DNA from: an uncultured Alphaproteobacteria bacterium
GTDB lineage: Bacteria > Pseudomonadota > Alphaproteobacteria > Micavibrionales > Micavibrionaceae
Reading direction: 5' to 3'
Assembly: GCA_934538895.1 (NCBI GenBank)
Contig: CAKTCH010000005.1
Coordinates: 1 to 21,355 of the forward strand
Length of the DNA stretch: 21,355 nucleotides
This document shows positions 7,490-14,293 of the stretch, one piece after another. The notes under the pieces are model-generated. The model made no database searches, had not been told where the DNA came from, and saw only the letters and a list, made by a program, of their open reading frames with translations. Numbering within the stretch: position 1 is the stretch's first letter; each line of letters opens with the position of its first letter. Both the position numbers and the translations under genes were made by a program.

Positions 7490-8158
7490 ATGCCTGACGA
7501 TCTATCCCTTGAAGATGTCTTGAACGCCTATGCCATGGGTTTGTTTCCCATGGCGGAGTCGCGCACGGACGAGGATTTTTGGTGGTTCGATCCGCCGCAG
7601 CGTGGGCAACTGGATATTGTGGGCTTGCATATCCCGGATAAATTGCGCAAGAGCGTTTTGAAGGCCCCTTACGAGATACGGATCGATACGGCGTTTGCCG
7701 ATGTCATTGATGCGTGTGCGGCAACGCGCAGCACGCAGGCTGAAACATGGATCAATAAGCCCATCCGCGATATTTTCGTGGCCCTGCATGAAGCCGGGTT
7801 CGCCCACTCGGTCGAGGCGTGGCGGGACGGAACGCTGGCGGGCGGGCTTTACGGGCTGGCGCTCGGCGGGGCGTTTTGCGGTGAAAGCATGTTTTCGCAC
7901 GGCACGGACGCCAGCAAGATCTGCCTCGTGCATTTATGCGCCCGGCTGTGGAAGGCGGGTTTTACGCTGCTGGATACCCAGTTCGTGAACGACCATTTAC
8001 GGCAGTTCGGCTGTTATGAGATCGATTCGGCTCTGTATAAGGAGCGGCTGGCGGCGGCGCTGCGGCAGCCGTGCGATTTCAGCCTGCAAGCCTCCGGGGC
8101 CCTGCCTGAAGCAGATCTGGTGCGCGCCTATCTGCATGACTGCAATATCAAGCAATAA
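7490..8158 (+). CDS. aat: Leucyl/phenylalanyl-tRNA--protein transferase
   Basis: Aat adds Leu or Phe to proteins with N-terminal Arg or Lys, marking them for ClpS/ClpAP degradation (bacterial N-end rule). The protein is 222 aa, within the family range. It shows the N-terminal signature AYAMGLFPMAES, then WWFDPPQRG, the GLALGGAFCGESMFS segment and the core LLDTQFVNDHLRQFG. It follows accC by 66 bp, as in many Alphaproteobacteria. A TTGACG sequence near 7463 and AGGAG about 16 nt before the ATG are visible, but the latter is too far away to be a convincing ribosome binding site. Confidence 0.95.
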   Translation: MPDDLSLEDVLNAYAMGLFPMAESRTDEDFWWFDPPQRGQLDIVGLHIPDKLRKSVLKAPYEIRIDTAFADVIDACAATRSTQAETWINKPIRDIFVALHEAGFAHSVEAWRDGTLAGGLYGLALGGAFCGESMFSHGTDASKICLVHLCARLWKAGFTLLDTQFVNDHLRQFGCYEIDSALYKERLAAALRQPCDFSLQASGALPEADLVRAYLHDCNIKQ

Positions 8159-8272
8159 AATTTTAACCCTATACCTAATACCTGCCTTTTTCTTGCCTTA
8201 AAGATTGCTTTTTGATTAAGGAAATGCTAATTTTAATTTAACAATCTACAACAGGAAAGGTGGCTTGAACGG

Positions 8273-8464
8273 ATGATTATCCTGGCTCCCGGCGCCCTTG
8301 ATGAAGTATTTTCTGAGACTTCCGCCAGCAAGGATGCCTCCGCAGAAACCGATTCGCGCTTTTCCTCGTGGCTGAAATCATCCCCGCAGGGCGGCCCCGC
8401 CGCCGGTGCCAGTACGCCGTCCGTGACGACGCCGTACAAGAAGCGCCTGACCCGGTTCGAGTGA
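8273..8464 (+). CDS. Small hypothetical protein (63 aa)
   Basis: This is a short reading frame in the 319-bp gap between aat and the DUF2155 gene. It has a purine-rich Shine-Dalgarno (AGGAAAGGTGG, 8253-8263) about 9 nt before the ATG, and third codon positions are strongly G/C, as in neighbouring genes. The product starts MIILAPGALDEVF and is Ser/Ala/Pro-rich in the middle (about 15-52). It ends in a basic KKRLTRFE tail. There is no membrane segment or known motif. The opposite-strand frame through the same region has poor codon bias, so I prefer this one. It converges on DUF2155, whose stop is 13 nt away. Function unknown. Confidence 0.5.
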   Translation: MIILAPGALDEVFSETSASKDASAETDSRFSSWLKSSPQGGPAAGASTPSVTTPYKKRLTRFE

Positions 8465-8477
8465 ATATCCCTAAAAA

Positions 8478-8972
8478 TCAATCGCCGAGATCCTCGACGG
8501 GCGCTTCGAGGCGTTCTTCCGTCGTGGTTCCTTCTTTCGCTTTATCTTCCTCGGCCTTGCGGCGTTCGGCTTCGGCTTCCGCGGTTTTCTTCTCTATGCA
8601 ATCCAGCACCCAGACGTCATAGATCGGGTGGTCCATGGCGGAGAGGGCCGGAGAAGACGCGAACATCCAGCCGCTGAAAACCCATTTCGAATCGTCCCGG
8701 GGCGTCACTTCCCAGATTTGCAGGAAGGCCGCCGACTCCGGCTGTTCGATCGGCGGGGCCTTGCGGCAGGCTTGCACCTTGATATAGAGCGGGCCGTACT
8801 TCACGGTGCTGCCGACGCGCGCGTCGAAGGTCAGCGTGCGCCCGGTGATCTTGTCGATCGATTGCAGCTTGATGACCGGCATGTCCTGCATCGCCGCCTG
8901 CGCGGGCGCCATGCAGAATGAAGCAGCCACGAAAGCCGCGCCTGCCAGAACGTTACGGATGCGCATTGTCAT
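8478..8972 (-). CDS. DUF2155 domain-containing secreted protein
   Basis: The 164-aa protein begins with a signal peptide (about 1-25) ending in APAQA. The DUF2155 core follows with GRTLTFDARVG, KYGPLYIKVQACRKAPP, FLQIWEV and KWVFSGWMFASSPALSAMDHPIYDVWVLDC. A charged Glu/Lys-rich C-terminal tail comes after position 135. I place the start at the ATG at 8972, overlapping the end of mlaD by 20 nt, because the signal peptide begins there; an ATG at 8966 is also possible. DUF2155 proteins are typical of Alphaproteobacteria and sit beside mlaD and NDUFA12 genes. Their role is not established, but the location points to the envelope. Confidence 0.88.
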   Translation of the reverse strand: MTMRIRNVLAGAAFVAASFCMAPAQAAMQDMPVIKLQSIDKITGRTLTFDARVGSTVKYGPLYIKVQACRKAPPIEQPESAAFLQIWEVTPRDDSKWVFSGWMFASSPALSAMDHPIYDVWVLDCIEKKTAEAEAERRKAEEDKAKEGTTTEERLEAPVEDLGD

Positions 8973-9501
8973 CAATGACGTCCAGCTGCATCGGCGCCGG
9001 GCGCGTGATCGGTGCCGTGCCTGATGCGGATTTTTCTTTCTCTTTATCCTTGCCTTTGTCGTCGCCCATGCTGAAAATGAACTGCCCGAGGAGTTGTTCG
9101 AGGTTTTGCGGGGCCTGCGTATATTGCACGACGCCGCCCGGCGGCAGGACTTCCTCATCCGCGCCCGGCTCCAGTTGCAGGTAGCGGCCCCCCAGAAGGC
9201 TTTCGCTGCTGATGAGCGCCGCCGTGTCGGTCGGCACCTTGATGCCGTTATCGATGCTCATTTTCACCAAAGCGAGAAATGTTTCAGGATCGAGCGTCAC
9301 CGCCACCACGCTGCCGACTTTCACGCCGCTGATGAGGACGTTATCGCCCACGCCCAGCCCGCCGATGCCGGAGAAGCGCGCATTGAGTTCGTAACCGCTG
9401 ACCTTGCCCACCTTGGCCGTATTGATGCTGAAGATCAGGAAAACCGCAGCCACGGCGATCACAATGGCACCCAGGGCGGTTTCAACGAAATTGCGTTTCA
9501 T
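8953..9501 (-). CDS. mlaD: MlaD-like MCE domain protein (lipid asymmetry transport)
   Basis: The 182-aa protein has an N-terminal membrane anchor (about 8-28, ALGAIVIAVAAVFLIFSI) and one MCE domain (about 38-117) with ARFSGIGGLGVGDNVLISGVKVG and SSESLLGGRYLQLEPG. A low-complexity Lys/Asp/Glu tail follows. MlaD forms the periplasmic hexameric ring of the MlaFEDB phospholipid transporter that maintains outer-membrane lipid asymmetry. The start at 9501 matches the family opening MKRNFVETALGA; longer upstream reading would add non-conserved residues. The permease and ATPase genes mlaE and mlaF are not in this window. The orphan mlaD beside DUF2155 and NDUFA12 fits the alphaproteobacterial arrangement. 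Confidence 0.93.
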   Translation of the reverse strand: MKRNFVETALGAIVIAVAAVFLIFSINTAKVGKVSGYELNARFSGIGGLGVGDNVLISGVKVGSVVAVTLDPETFLALVKMSIDNGIKVPTDTAALISSESLLGGRYLQLEPGADEEVLPPGGVVQYTQAPQNLEQLLGQFIFSMGDDKGKDKEKEKSASGTAPITRPAPMQLDVIDDNAHP

Positions 9502-9572
9502 GACGGGGCGGTTCCTTCCTGTTTTCGTCTCTCGCGGGCGACCGCGTTCGGTAAATGGCGCTGTGTGGAAAA

Positions 9573-9968
9573 TTATTGCGGCGGCGTCCAGGCTTCGTAA
9601 TCGCCCGTGGCTTTCGCGCGCCTGCCGCCCGCGAGCAGGTGGCCGGGAGGGCGGTAGGCGGCCTGCGTGCCGGTCAGGTTCGGCTGATGCGGCTTTTGCC
9701 ATGCGCGGCGATAAGTCTGCGCCACCCCGGTCGGGACATTATCAGTCTGATGGTGAATCCAGCCATGCCATTCGGGGGGAATATTGCTGGCTTCGGTAGC
9801 GGTTTTATAGCGCACGTAGCGGCGGGGGCGCTTATAGCCCTTCACCGGCCTGGCTTCATAGTAACGGTTTCCGGCCTGATCCTCGCCGACGAAACGCGCA
9901 CCCGTCCATAAACGGATGAAACCCATATGCACGGGCGACAATACGCCCAGAAAAGAGAACAAACCCAT
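9573..9968 (-). CDS. NDUFA12-like subunit of NADH:ubiquinone oxidoreductase
   Basis: This 131-aa protein resembles the complex I accessory subunit NDUFA12 (B17.2/NuoQ-type). It shows TGARFVGEDQAGNRYYE, then RRYVRYK and the hallmark IPPEWHGWIHHQTD. The C-terminal region after about 95 is Pro/Gly-rich and poorly conserved. NDUFA12 is found in Alphaproteobacteria and mitochondria, so this gene is good evidence for the host class. An AGGA ribosome binding site lies about 8 nt before the ATG. The gene heads the minus-strand NDUFA12-mlaD-DUF2155 group, with 71 nt to mlaD, and diverges from the pilin-like gene over about 150 bp. Confidence 0.92.
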   Translation of the reverse strand: MGLFSFLGVLSPVHMGFIRLWTGARFVGEDQAGNRYYEARPVKGYKRPRRYVRYKTATEASNIPPEWHGWIHHQTDNVPTGVAQTYRRAWQKPHQPNLTGTQAAYRPPGHLLAGGRRAKATGDYEAWTPPQ

Positions 9969-10120
9969 AATTGGTATCCTGATGGCTGTCTTGGCAAACC
10001 GGAAGGATTTTCGTGAAATCCGCCTTCATGGATGGCCGAAAATCGCAGAAAAATCAAGCCTAAACCATGTTTTGTCCGGGCAGAAACCCTGTTATCATTC
10101 CGGGAGAAGGACGATTTTCC

Positions 10121-10888
10121 ATGCCCGCATCCCATGCCCCCGCTTATATCCCTGACCGCGCGACCGAATCCGGCAATGTCATGCTCTATATCTTTCTCGG
10201 GATCGCGCTGTTCGCCGCGCTGAGCTTTGCGGTGGCGAATATCATGAATTCCGGCACCGCCGACCCCCGGCGTGAAACCCGGATGCTGGCGGCCACGGAC
10301 GTCATCCAGTATGGCGACGGCCTGAAGCGGGCCGTCCAGTCCCTGCGCATCCGCGGGGTGCCCGATGCCGGGATCAGCTTTGAAAGCCCCCGCCTGGCGC
10401 TGGATTATGCCCACCCGGCTTCAGCGCCGCAACGCTGCATGTCCGATAACTGCCGGGTTTTCAAACCCGCGGGCGGCGGATTTACCTATATCCCCCCTCC
10501 GGCGGACTGGCTGGATACGGCCGGGGCCGGCGACAGCGTTTTCGGACACTGGTTCTTTCCCGCGGGGACTTGCGTTGAAGGCACCGGAGCGGGCGATGCC
10601 GGTTGCGACGCCGACAGCACGGATAACGAAGAGCTGGTCGCGATTCTGCCCTGGGTCCGGCGCGATTTATGCGTCGAGATCAACGACAGGCTGGACATCG
10701 CCAATCCCGGCGGTGACCCCCCGGTCGCGGGGGGCGATGCCTGGGGCGCGGGCAATGCGCGTTTCCGCGGCACCTTTACGGAAGAGGCCGCGATCGCCCG
10801 CGGCGGCCAGACCGCCGGATGCCTGCGCGGCGCGGGCGTGCCGCCGTCTAATTCCTATTTCTATTTCAAGGTATTGCTGGCCCGCTAG
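10121..10888 (+). CDS. Pilin-like membrane-anchored protein, unknown function
   Basis: I choose the ATG at 10121 because AGAAGGA (10105-10111) lies 9 nt upstream; the frame is open further but lacks a better start. The 255-aa protein has a short polar N-terminus ending in ESGNV, then one hydrophobic helix (about 25-45, MLYIFLGIALFAALSFAVANI). An exported, Gly/Pro-rich domain follows with several Cys residues (CMSDNC, CVEGTGAGDAGC, DLCVEIN, GCLRG) that could form disulfides. A polar leader, one N-terminal helix and a Cys-paired globular tail resemble type IV pilin-like or pseudopilin proteins. However, the canonical G-F/Y-T-L-I-E site is absent, so the assignment is tentative. An intergenic structured-RNA candidate follows 3 nt after its stop. 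Confidence 0.7.
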   Translation: MPASHAPAYIPDRATESGNVMLYIFLGIALFAALSFAVANIMNSGTADPRRETRMLAATDVIQYGDGLKRAVQSLRIRGVPDAGISFESPRLALDYAHPASAPQRCMSDNCRVFKPAGGGFTYIPPPADWLDTAGAGDSVFGHWFFPAGTCVEGTGAGDAGCDADSTDNEELVAILPWVRRDLCVEINDRLDIANPGGDPPVAGGDAWGAGNARFRGTFTEEAAIARGGQTAGCLRGAGVPPSNSYFYFKVLLAR

Positions 10889-10891
10889 GCT

Positions 10892-10920
10892 TTGACAAAT
10901 TCGCTTCCCCTCTTTAGGAT
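10892..10920 (+). promoter_or_regulatory. Strong sigma-70 type promoter for the candidate RNA gene
   Basis: A perfect TTGACA -35 (10892-10897), a 17-nt spacer and a TAGGAT -10 (10915-10920) predict a start near 10927. It lies directly after the pilin-like gene and directly before an 18-nt palindrome. This is the best consensus promoter in the window. Confidence 0.7.
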
Positions 10921-10926
10921 AAAGCC

Positions 10927-11165
10927 AGATCGGCATATGCCGATCCGGGGCGTGAGAACCCCTTTTTACAACAGACGGCTGGCATCAGCCGTAACTGGTG
11001 CTGTCTTCCATTAAACAGCGTCAGAGATGTCGCTTCTCGGTCATCGGACCGGGGGGCGGCAGCATATGTCCAGTGCGCAAGCGTAAAAGCTGTCGTGCCG
11101 TTTTTCTGTTGTAAGCGGTTCTCAACCCCCGGTCGCCAGGAGAAATTCTGGTGGCCCTTTTGTTT
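10927..11165 (+). ncRNA. Candidate structured non-coding RNA (about 240 nt), family not recognised
   Basis: The segment has its own promoter (10892-10920) and intrinsic terminator (11131-11165) and no reading frame that resembles a gene. Nested pairing is visible. A 5' hairpin is the palindrome at 10928-10945. An outer helix pairs GGGGCGTGAGAACC (10947-10960) with GGTTCTCAACCCCC (11117-11130), with a 2x2 internal loop. Inside it, TTACAACAGA (10966-10975) pairs perfectly with TCTGTTGTAA (11105-11114). Enclosed hairpins lie at 10976-10991 (CGGCTG/CAGCCG), 11000-11019 (GCTGT/ACAGC), 11024-11038 and 11038-11051 (CGGTC/GACCG), plus 11057-11063 with 11089-11095. I see no hallmark of tmRNA, RNase P or SRP RNA. 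A divergent 6S RNA or a leader RNA of the next gene remains possible. Confidence 0.65.
11131..11165 (+). terminator. Intrinsic terminator of the candidate RNA
   Basis: A 9-bp stem, GGTCGCCAG with CTGGTGGCC (two G-T pairs), encloses the loop GAGAAATT and is followed by CTTTTGTTT. It ends about 21 nt before the next ATG at 11187. The gene downstream therefore either depends on readthrough or the hairpin acts as an attenuator. Confidence 0.7.
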
Positions 11166-11186
11166 GACATAGATCGAGGGGAAAGA

Positions 11187-11435
11187 ATGAGCATACGTAT
11201 GGTTTTGTTATGCGGCCTGAGCGCGGCCATGGGCACAATGGCGGGCGCATGGATAGCGCAGGCACAAGCACCGGAAACGCTGGTCAGAACGGAACGGGGC
11301 GCGATCGTCTTCATCCTCGATGGCCGTGAACAGGCCCGCATCGACGATAAAGGGCTGCACGTCAGGGGCGATGTCGCCTTCACCGGCATGACCATCGATA
11401 GCGGGACATACCCCGAACCGGCAGGCGCGCCATGA
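11187..11435 (+). CDS. Small secreted or anchored protein, unknown function
   Basis: I use the ATG at 11187 because GAGGGGAAAG lies just upstream and the protein then starts with a signal peptide (MSIRMVLLCGLSAAMG, with AQAQA near 26-30). The 82-aa product has a short mature domain (about 32-74) with FILDGREQARIDDKGLHVRGD. This resembles the short beta-strand motifs in tail-fibre or adhesin-like proteins that describe bound element values, but I do not recognise a named family. The stop overlaps the next start by 4 nt (ATGA), so it is co-translated with the DUF1566 protein and may act with it at the cell surface. Confidence 0.7.
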   Translation: MSIRMVLLCGLSAAMGTMAGAWIAQAQAPETLVRTERGAIVFILDGREQARIDDKGLHVRGDVAFTGMTIDSGTYPEPAGAP

Positions 11436-12559
11436 AAGAACATACCATGAAGAACCGGCATCTTTTCATGCGTGCCGCTCTGTGCTTGCCCGTAATCGTT
11501 TTTATGCTCTTCCCGGCGATGCGCGCGCAGGCGCAGATCAGCCTGAATACGGGCGGCGCCAATGGCGGGGCGGTGATCGTCGGCACTTCGACAACCGGCT
11601 GCGCTGCCGGTATCGCCGGCGGCGTGCGTTACAACACGACCAGCAAATGCCTCGAACTGTGCGACGGGGCAAGCTGGGCCTGTATCTCTGTGGCGGCGTG
11701 CGGCGACGCCACGCCGAACGCGTTCAGTTTCAACGATCTCGTGAATCAGGCGACGGCAGCGCTGGTGACGTCGAATATATTGCAGATCGGCGGGATTTCC
11801 TGCGTGGTGAATGTGGCGGCTTCCGGCGAGGGCAGTCCCCAATTCCGCACCTGTAGCGATGCGGCCTGTTCCACGGTGCTGCTCGACTGGACCACGGCGG
11901 GCACCATCGACAATAACCAGTATCTGCAACTGCGCCTGACTACCAGCGCGATCGGCGGCGATACGCACAGCGCGACCGTGGCGGTCGGCACGGCCGCCAG
12001 CGTCTGGAATGCCACGCCTACAGGCGATTGCACAGGCACCCCGGCACCGGGCACGGTTTGCCCCGACGGCACGGTTTATGCGGGCATCACGCCTGACGGC
12101 GATGTGAAGATGTATGTGACGCGGTGCGATGCGGGGATGAGTTGGAACGGTACGGCCTGCGCTGGTATAGCGGATCTGAAGTCATGGAATCATGGAGAAT
12201 CCAGTAATTTCGTAGGAACACTCGCCACAAGCGAGGCATCCGGCGCCAGCAATACCGCCATGATCGCGCCGCTAGATGCCAACAGCGCCTTACCGGGCCA
12301 TCAGGACCATTATGCCGCCGTTCATTGCGAGAATCTGAATCAGGACGGGCATACGGACTGGTACCTGCCGGCGCGTAGCGAGTTGGCGATTATATACGCG
12401 AACGGGACGGTCATCGGTAACTTTGGTACGACGTCGTACTGGTCATCCACGGAAGGCATTGCCAGTTCCAACCGCGCCAGGGCGCGGAATTTCGGGGGCG
12501 TGGGTGATTATGACCCTATAAAATATGAAGCCCTTCGTGTCCGCTGTGCACGGAAATAG
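11432..12559 (+). CDS. Secreted DUF1566 (Lcl_C) domain protein
   Basis: The 375-aa protein has a signal peptide (about 12-35, ending AQAQ). A Gly/Thr-rich beta-type region (about 36-75) contains GGVRYNTTSKCLELCDGASW, a motif common in surface proteins with fibre-like stalks. A middle Thr/Ala-rich domain (about 85-200) follows. The C-terminal DUF1566/Lcl_C domain (about 250-375) shows DWYLPARSELAIIY, SYWSSTE and a final ALRVRCAR. DUF1566 resembles C-type-lectin or formylglycine-type folds and occurs in secreted adhesin-like proteins; no enzyme activity is implied. It overlaps the small secreted gene by 4 nt. Codon 6 (ATG 11447) is an alternative start that keeps the signal peptide. Confidence 0.85.
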   Translation: MKEHTMKNRHLFMRAALCLPVIVFMLFPAMRAQAQISLNTGGANGGAVIVGTSTTGCAAGIAGGVRYNTTSKCLELCDGASWACISVAACGDATPNAFSFNDLVNQATAALVTSNILQIGGISCVVNVAASGEGSPQFRTCSDAACSTVLLDWTTAGTIDNNQYLQLRLTTSAIGGDTHSATVAVGTAASVWNATPTGDCTGTPAPGTVCPDGTVYAGITPDGDVKMYVTRCDAGMSWNGTACAGIADLKSWNHGESSNFVGTLATSEASGASNTAMIAPLDANSALPGHQDHYAAVHCENLNQDGHTDWYLPARSELAIIYANGTVIGNFGTTSYWSSTEGIASSNRARARNFGGVGDYDPIKYEALRVRCARK

Positions 12560-12574
12560 GAAGACATGCGGCCC

Positions 12575-12718
12575 CTGCACAAGGGCACCTGCTTAAAATC
12601 GCCGGTCACGACGATTTTCCAGCCGGTTTCTTCATAACCGCCCCCGCCCTTTCGCGTAAAACCCGTCCGATTTTATGCTGGCGGAAGGCGGCGCCGTGCC
12701 GAACTGTGTCCGGATCAT
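12575..12718 (-). pseudogene. Possible frameshifted gene remnant
   Basis: On the minus strand, an ATG at 12718 opens a 28-codon frame reading MIRTQFGTAPPSASIKSDGF. It stops at 12632 after a G-rich tract. Shifting by one base at this tract (12639-12650) restores a protein-like sequence, GGGYEETGWKIVVTGDFKQV, that continues towards 12575. The two pieces read as one protein broken by a one-base slip in the homopolymer-rich tract. I do not recognise the family. The alternative is chance open sequence in an intergenic region, so confidence is low. Confidence 0.25.
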
Positions 12719-12727
12719 GGCAATATT

Positions 12728-12757
12728 AAGACAAGACTTTGATTTTGTTGATATAAT
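12728..12757 (+). promoter_or_regulatory. Promoter with extended -10 for the fasciclin gene
   Basis: A perfect TATAAT (12752-12757) is preceded by TG at 12749-12750, an extended -10 element. An AAGACA -35-like hexamer (12728-12733) lies 18 nt upstream. The predicted start near 12764 gives an 84-nt leader before the fasciclin ATG. Confidence 0.6.
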
Positions 12758-12847
12758 CGGCACACCCCCTTTACTTCGCCTCGATTCAGGATCAAATATT
12801 CAATGTTTCAAAACACCTTACGCATGTCTATTTCAAGGAGACAGATT

Positions 12848-13453
12848 ATGAAGAAAATCATCCTCAGCACAGTGGCTGTCATGGCGCTGGGCTTTACCCC
12901 CGCCTTCGCGGAAGACCATGGCCATGTTGACGGACAGGCCGTTGAACACGCCGCCGAAACGGCACCGGCTGTAAAAGCTGAAAATACCGCTGCCGCGGAA
13001 ACGAAAGCCGTTGAAGCGCAAACGATCGCCGATCTCGCCGCCGCTAACGCCGAACTCGGCACGCTGGTATCCGCTCTGACCGCTGCCGGGCTGACGGAAC
13101 AGCTGAAAGGTTCCGGCCCGTTCACGGTTTTCGCGCCGACGAACGCCGCGTTTGAAAAGCTGGGTCAGGATAAAGTGGCCGATCTGCTGAAGCCGGAAAA
13201 CAAGGATAAGCTGGCGGCCATCCTGAAATACCACGTCGTGCCGGGCAAGATCGCGGCAGTTGACGCGAAAGGCGCTACGGTTGACCTGACGACGCTGAAT
13301 GGCGCTGTCGTTAAAGTCGACGGTAAAGGCGACGTGGTGAAAGTAGGCGACGCTACTGTCTCCCAGGCCGACATCGTGGCTTCAAACGGCATTGTGCACA
13401 TGATCGACACCGTGATCCTGCCGCCGGAAGCCGAGACGGCAAAACAGAACTAA
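12848..13453 (+). CDS. Secreted fasciclin (FAS1) domain protein
   Basis: The start at 12848 is supported by AAGGAG (12835-12840) and by the signal peptide MKKIILSTVAVMALGFTPAFA. The 201-aa product has an Ala/Glu-rich linker with HGHVDG (about 22-60). One complete FAS1 domain (about 60-195) follows with FTVFAPTNAAFEKL (H1), the central KYHVVPG and the H2 motif NGIVHMIDTVILPP. FAS1 domains mediate adhesion or polymer contact at the cell surface or periplasm; the ligand here is unknown. It is transcribed alone, with an extended -10 promoter upstream and a strong terminator at 13477-13509. Confidence 0.93.
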   Translation: MKKIILSTVAVMALGFTPAFAEDHGHVDGQAVEHAAETAPAVKAENTAAAETKAVEAQTIADLAAANAELGTLVSALTAAGLTEQLKGSGPFTVFAPTNAAFEKLGQDKVADLLKPENKDKLAAILKYHVVPGKIAAVDAKGATVDLTTLNGAVVKVDGKGDVVKVGDATVSQADIVASNGIVHMIDTVILPPEAETAKQN

Positions 13454-13476
13454 TCCATACCCTCCATTTCCTCCTC

Positions 13477-13509
13477 AAAAACCCCACCTTAGCTTAAGGC
13501 GGGGTTTTT
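13477..13509 (+). terminator. Intrinsic terminator after the fasciclin gene
   Basis: AAAAACCCC, one mismatch, then CCTTA pair with TAAGG and GGGGTTTTT around a 3-nt loop, starting 23 nt after the stop codon. The flanking A and T tracts make it potentially active in both directions. Confidence 0.88.
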
Positions 13510-13565
13510 CCTGTCAAAAAGCCTTAAATTTGCGCTCTGAATCATATTCAGATAAAAACAATTTT

Positions 13566-14135
13566 ATGAATGACAAGACAATAAGAACACTGGGAGCGAT
13601 GGCCTGGACCGGGGCCGCAGCCCTTGCCGGATGGGCTTTAACAATGATTCTGGCGGGCGTAGCAGAGTTTGATAAGCAGTTGGGAGAAATTGATAAGCGG
13701 TTGATAGAGATTGATAAGAACCGGGCAAAGATCGATAAGGATCAGGCAGAGCTTTATAAGCAGTTGACAGATCTTTATGAGCGTCTCGACCAATCAGTTT
13801 CGTCTAAAATGGCAAAATGGCCGACTTTATCCAAAGAGGGTGAAGATTTACGCAAGGAATATTTGGCCCGTTTATCTCCCGCGAGTCCTGAAGGCTTATG
13901 GGAGTCCGATAAATGCGGCGCTCATTTTATCGCTCTTCAGCAAAGTGAACGCCTGAAGATGCGGGCGGAATTTATGGAACAATCGAAAGCTGATCATCAC
14001 AACGCAGCGGAGATAAATCACGCGACCGCGCTTGATCAGCAGCAGGATCTGCCCTATGCCCTCTATGTTCTCATATCCTGTGATAACGGTGAAAAACCGA
14101 TGCCCTATGCAGACTTCCTGAAGCCGAAACCCTGA
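13566..14135 (+). CDS. Membrane-anchored coiled-coil protein, unknown function
   Basis: The 189-aa protein begins MNDKTIRTLGAMAW, followed by one membrane segment (about 9-32). Six consecutive heptads (about 34-75) follow: EFDKQLG, EIDKRLI, EIDKNRA, KIDKDQA, ELYKQLT and DLYERLD, a clear coiled coil. The C-terminal region (about 85-189) is globular, with two Cys (ESDKCGAHF and ISCDNGEKP) that might pair. The heptads match 21-nt repeats in the DNA. An upstream ATG at 13530 gives 12 more residues; neither start has a good ribosome binding site. I do not recognise a family. It is a lone gene between two terminators. Confidence 0.65.
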   Translation: MNDKTIRTLGAMAWTGAAALAGWALTMILAGVAEFDKQLGEIDKRLIEIDKNRAKIDKDQAELYKQLTDLYERLDQSVSSKMAKWPTLSKEGEDLRKEYLARLSPASPEGLWESDKCGAHFIALQQSERLKMRAEFMEQSKADHHNAAEINHATALDQQQDLPYALYVLISCDNGEKPMPYADFLKPKP

Positions 14136-14158
14136 TACTGCTAAAGGGATGAAACAAG

Positions 14159-14188
14159 AAAACCCCGCCTTTCAGGGCGGGGTTTTTT
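14159..14188 (+). terminator. Intrinsic terminator after the coiled-coil gene
   Basis: AAAACCCCGCC pairs with GGCGGGG and is followed by six T. The 18 nt at 14151-14168 (GAAACAAGAAAACCCCGC) are identical to 16390-16407 at the terminator after the FMN reductase gene. Confidence 0.9.
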
Positions 14189-14293
14189 CATGAATCCCGC
14201 AGGAAAATGTTTCTGGTGAAAATACTGGCGCTTTCTGGAAAGTAAGCTTATGGTGATCCTTCTGACATAAGAGAAAACAAAAAGGAAACGGTA

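Noticed and set aside
10927..11165. TPP riboswitch or tmRNA as identity of the structured RNA
   Set aside because: GGGGCGTGAGAACCCC only superficially resembles the TPP CUGAGA segment; the second conserved TPP element and the tmRNA 3' acceptor/T-arm sequence are absent.
11021..11968. A long minus-strand frame across the RNA candidate and the secreted genes
   Set aside because: It overlaps overlapping plus-strand genes with signal peptides, and its product is Arg/Ala-rich with no recognisable domain.
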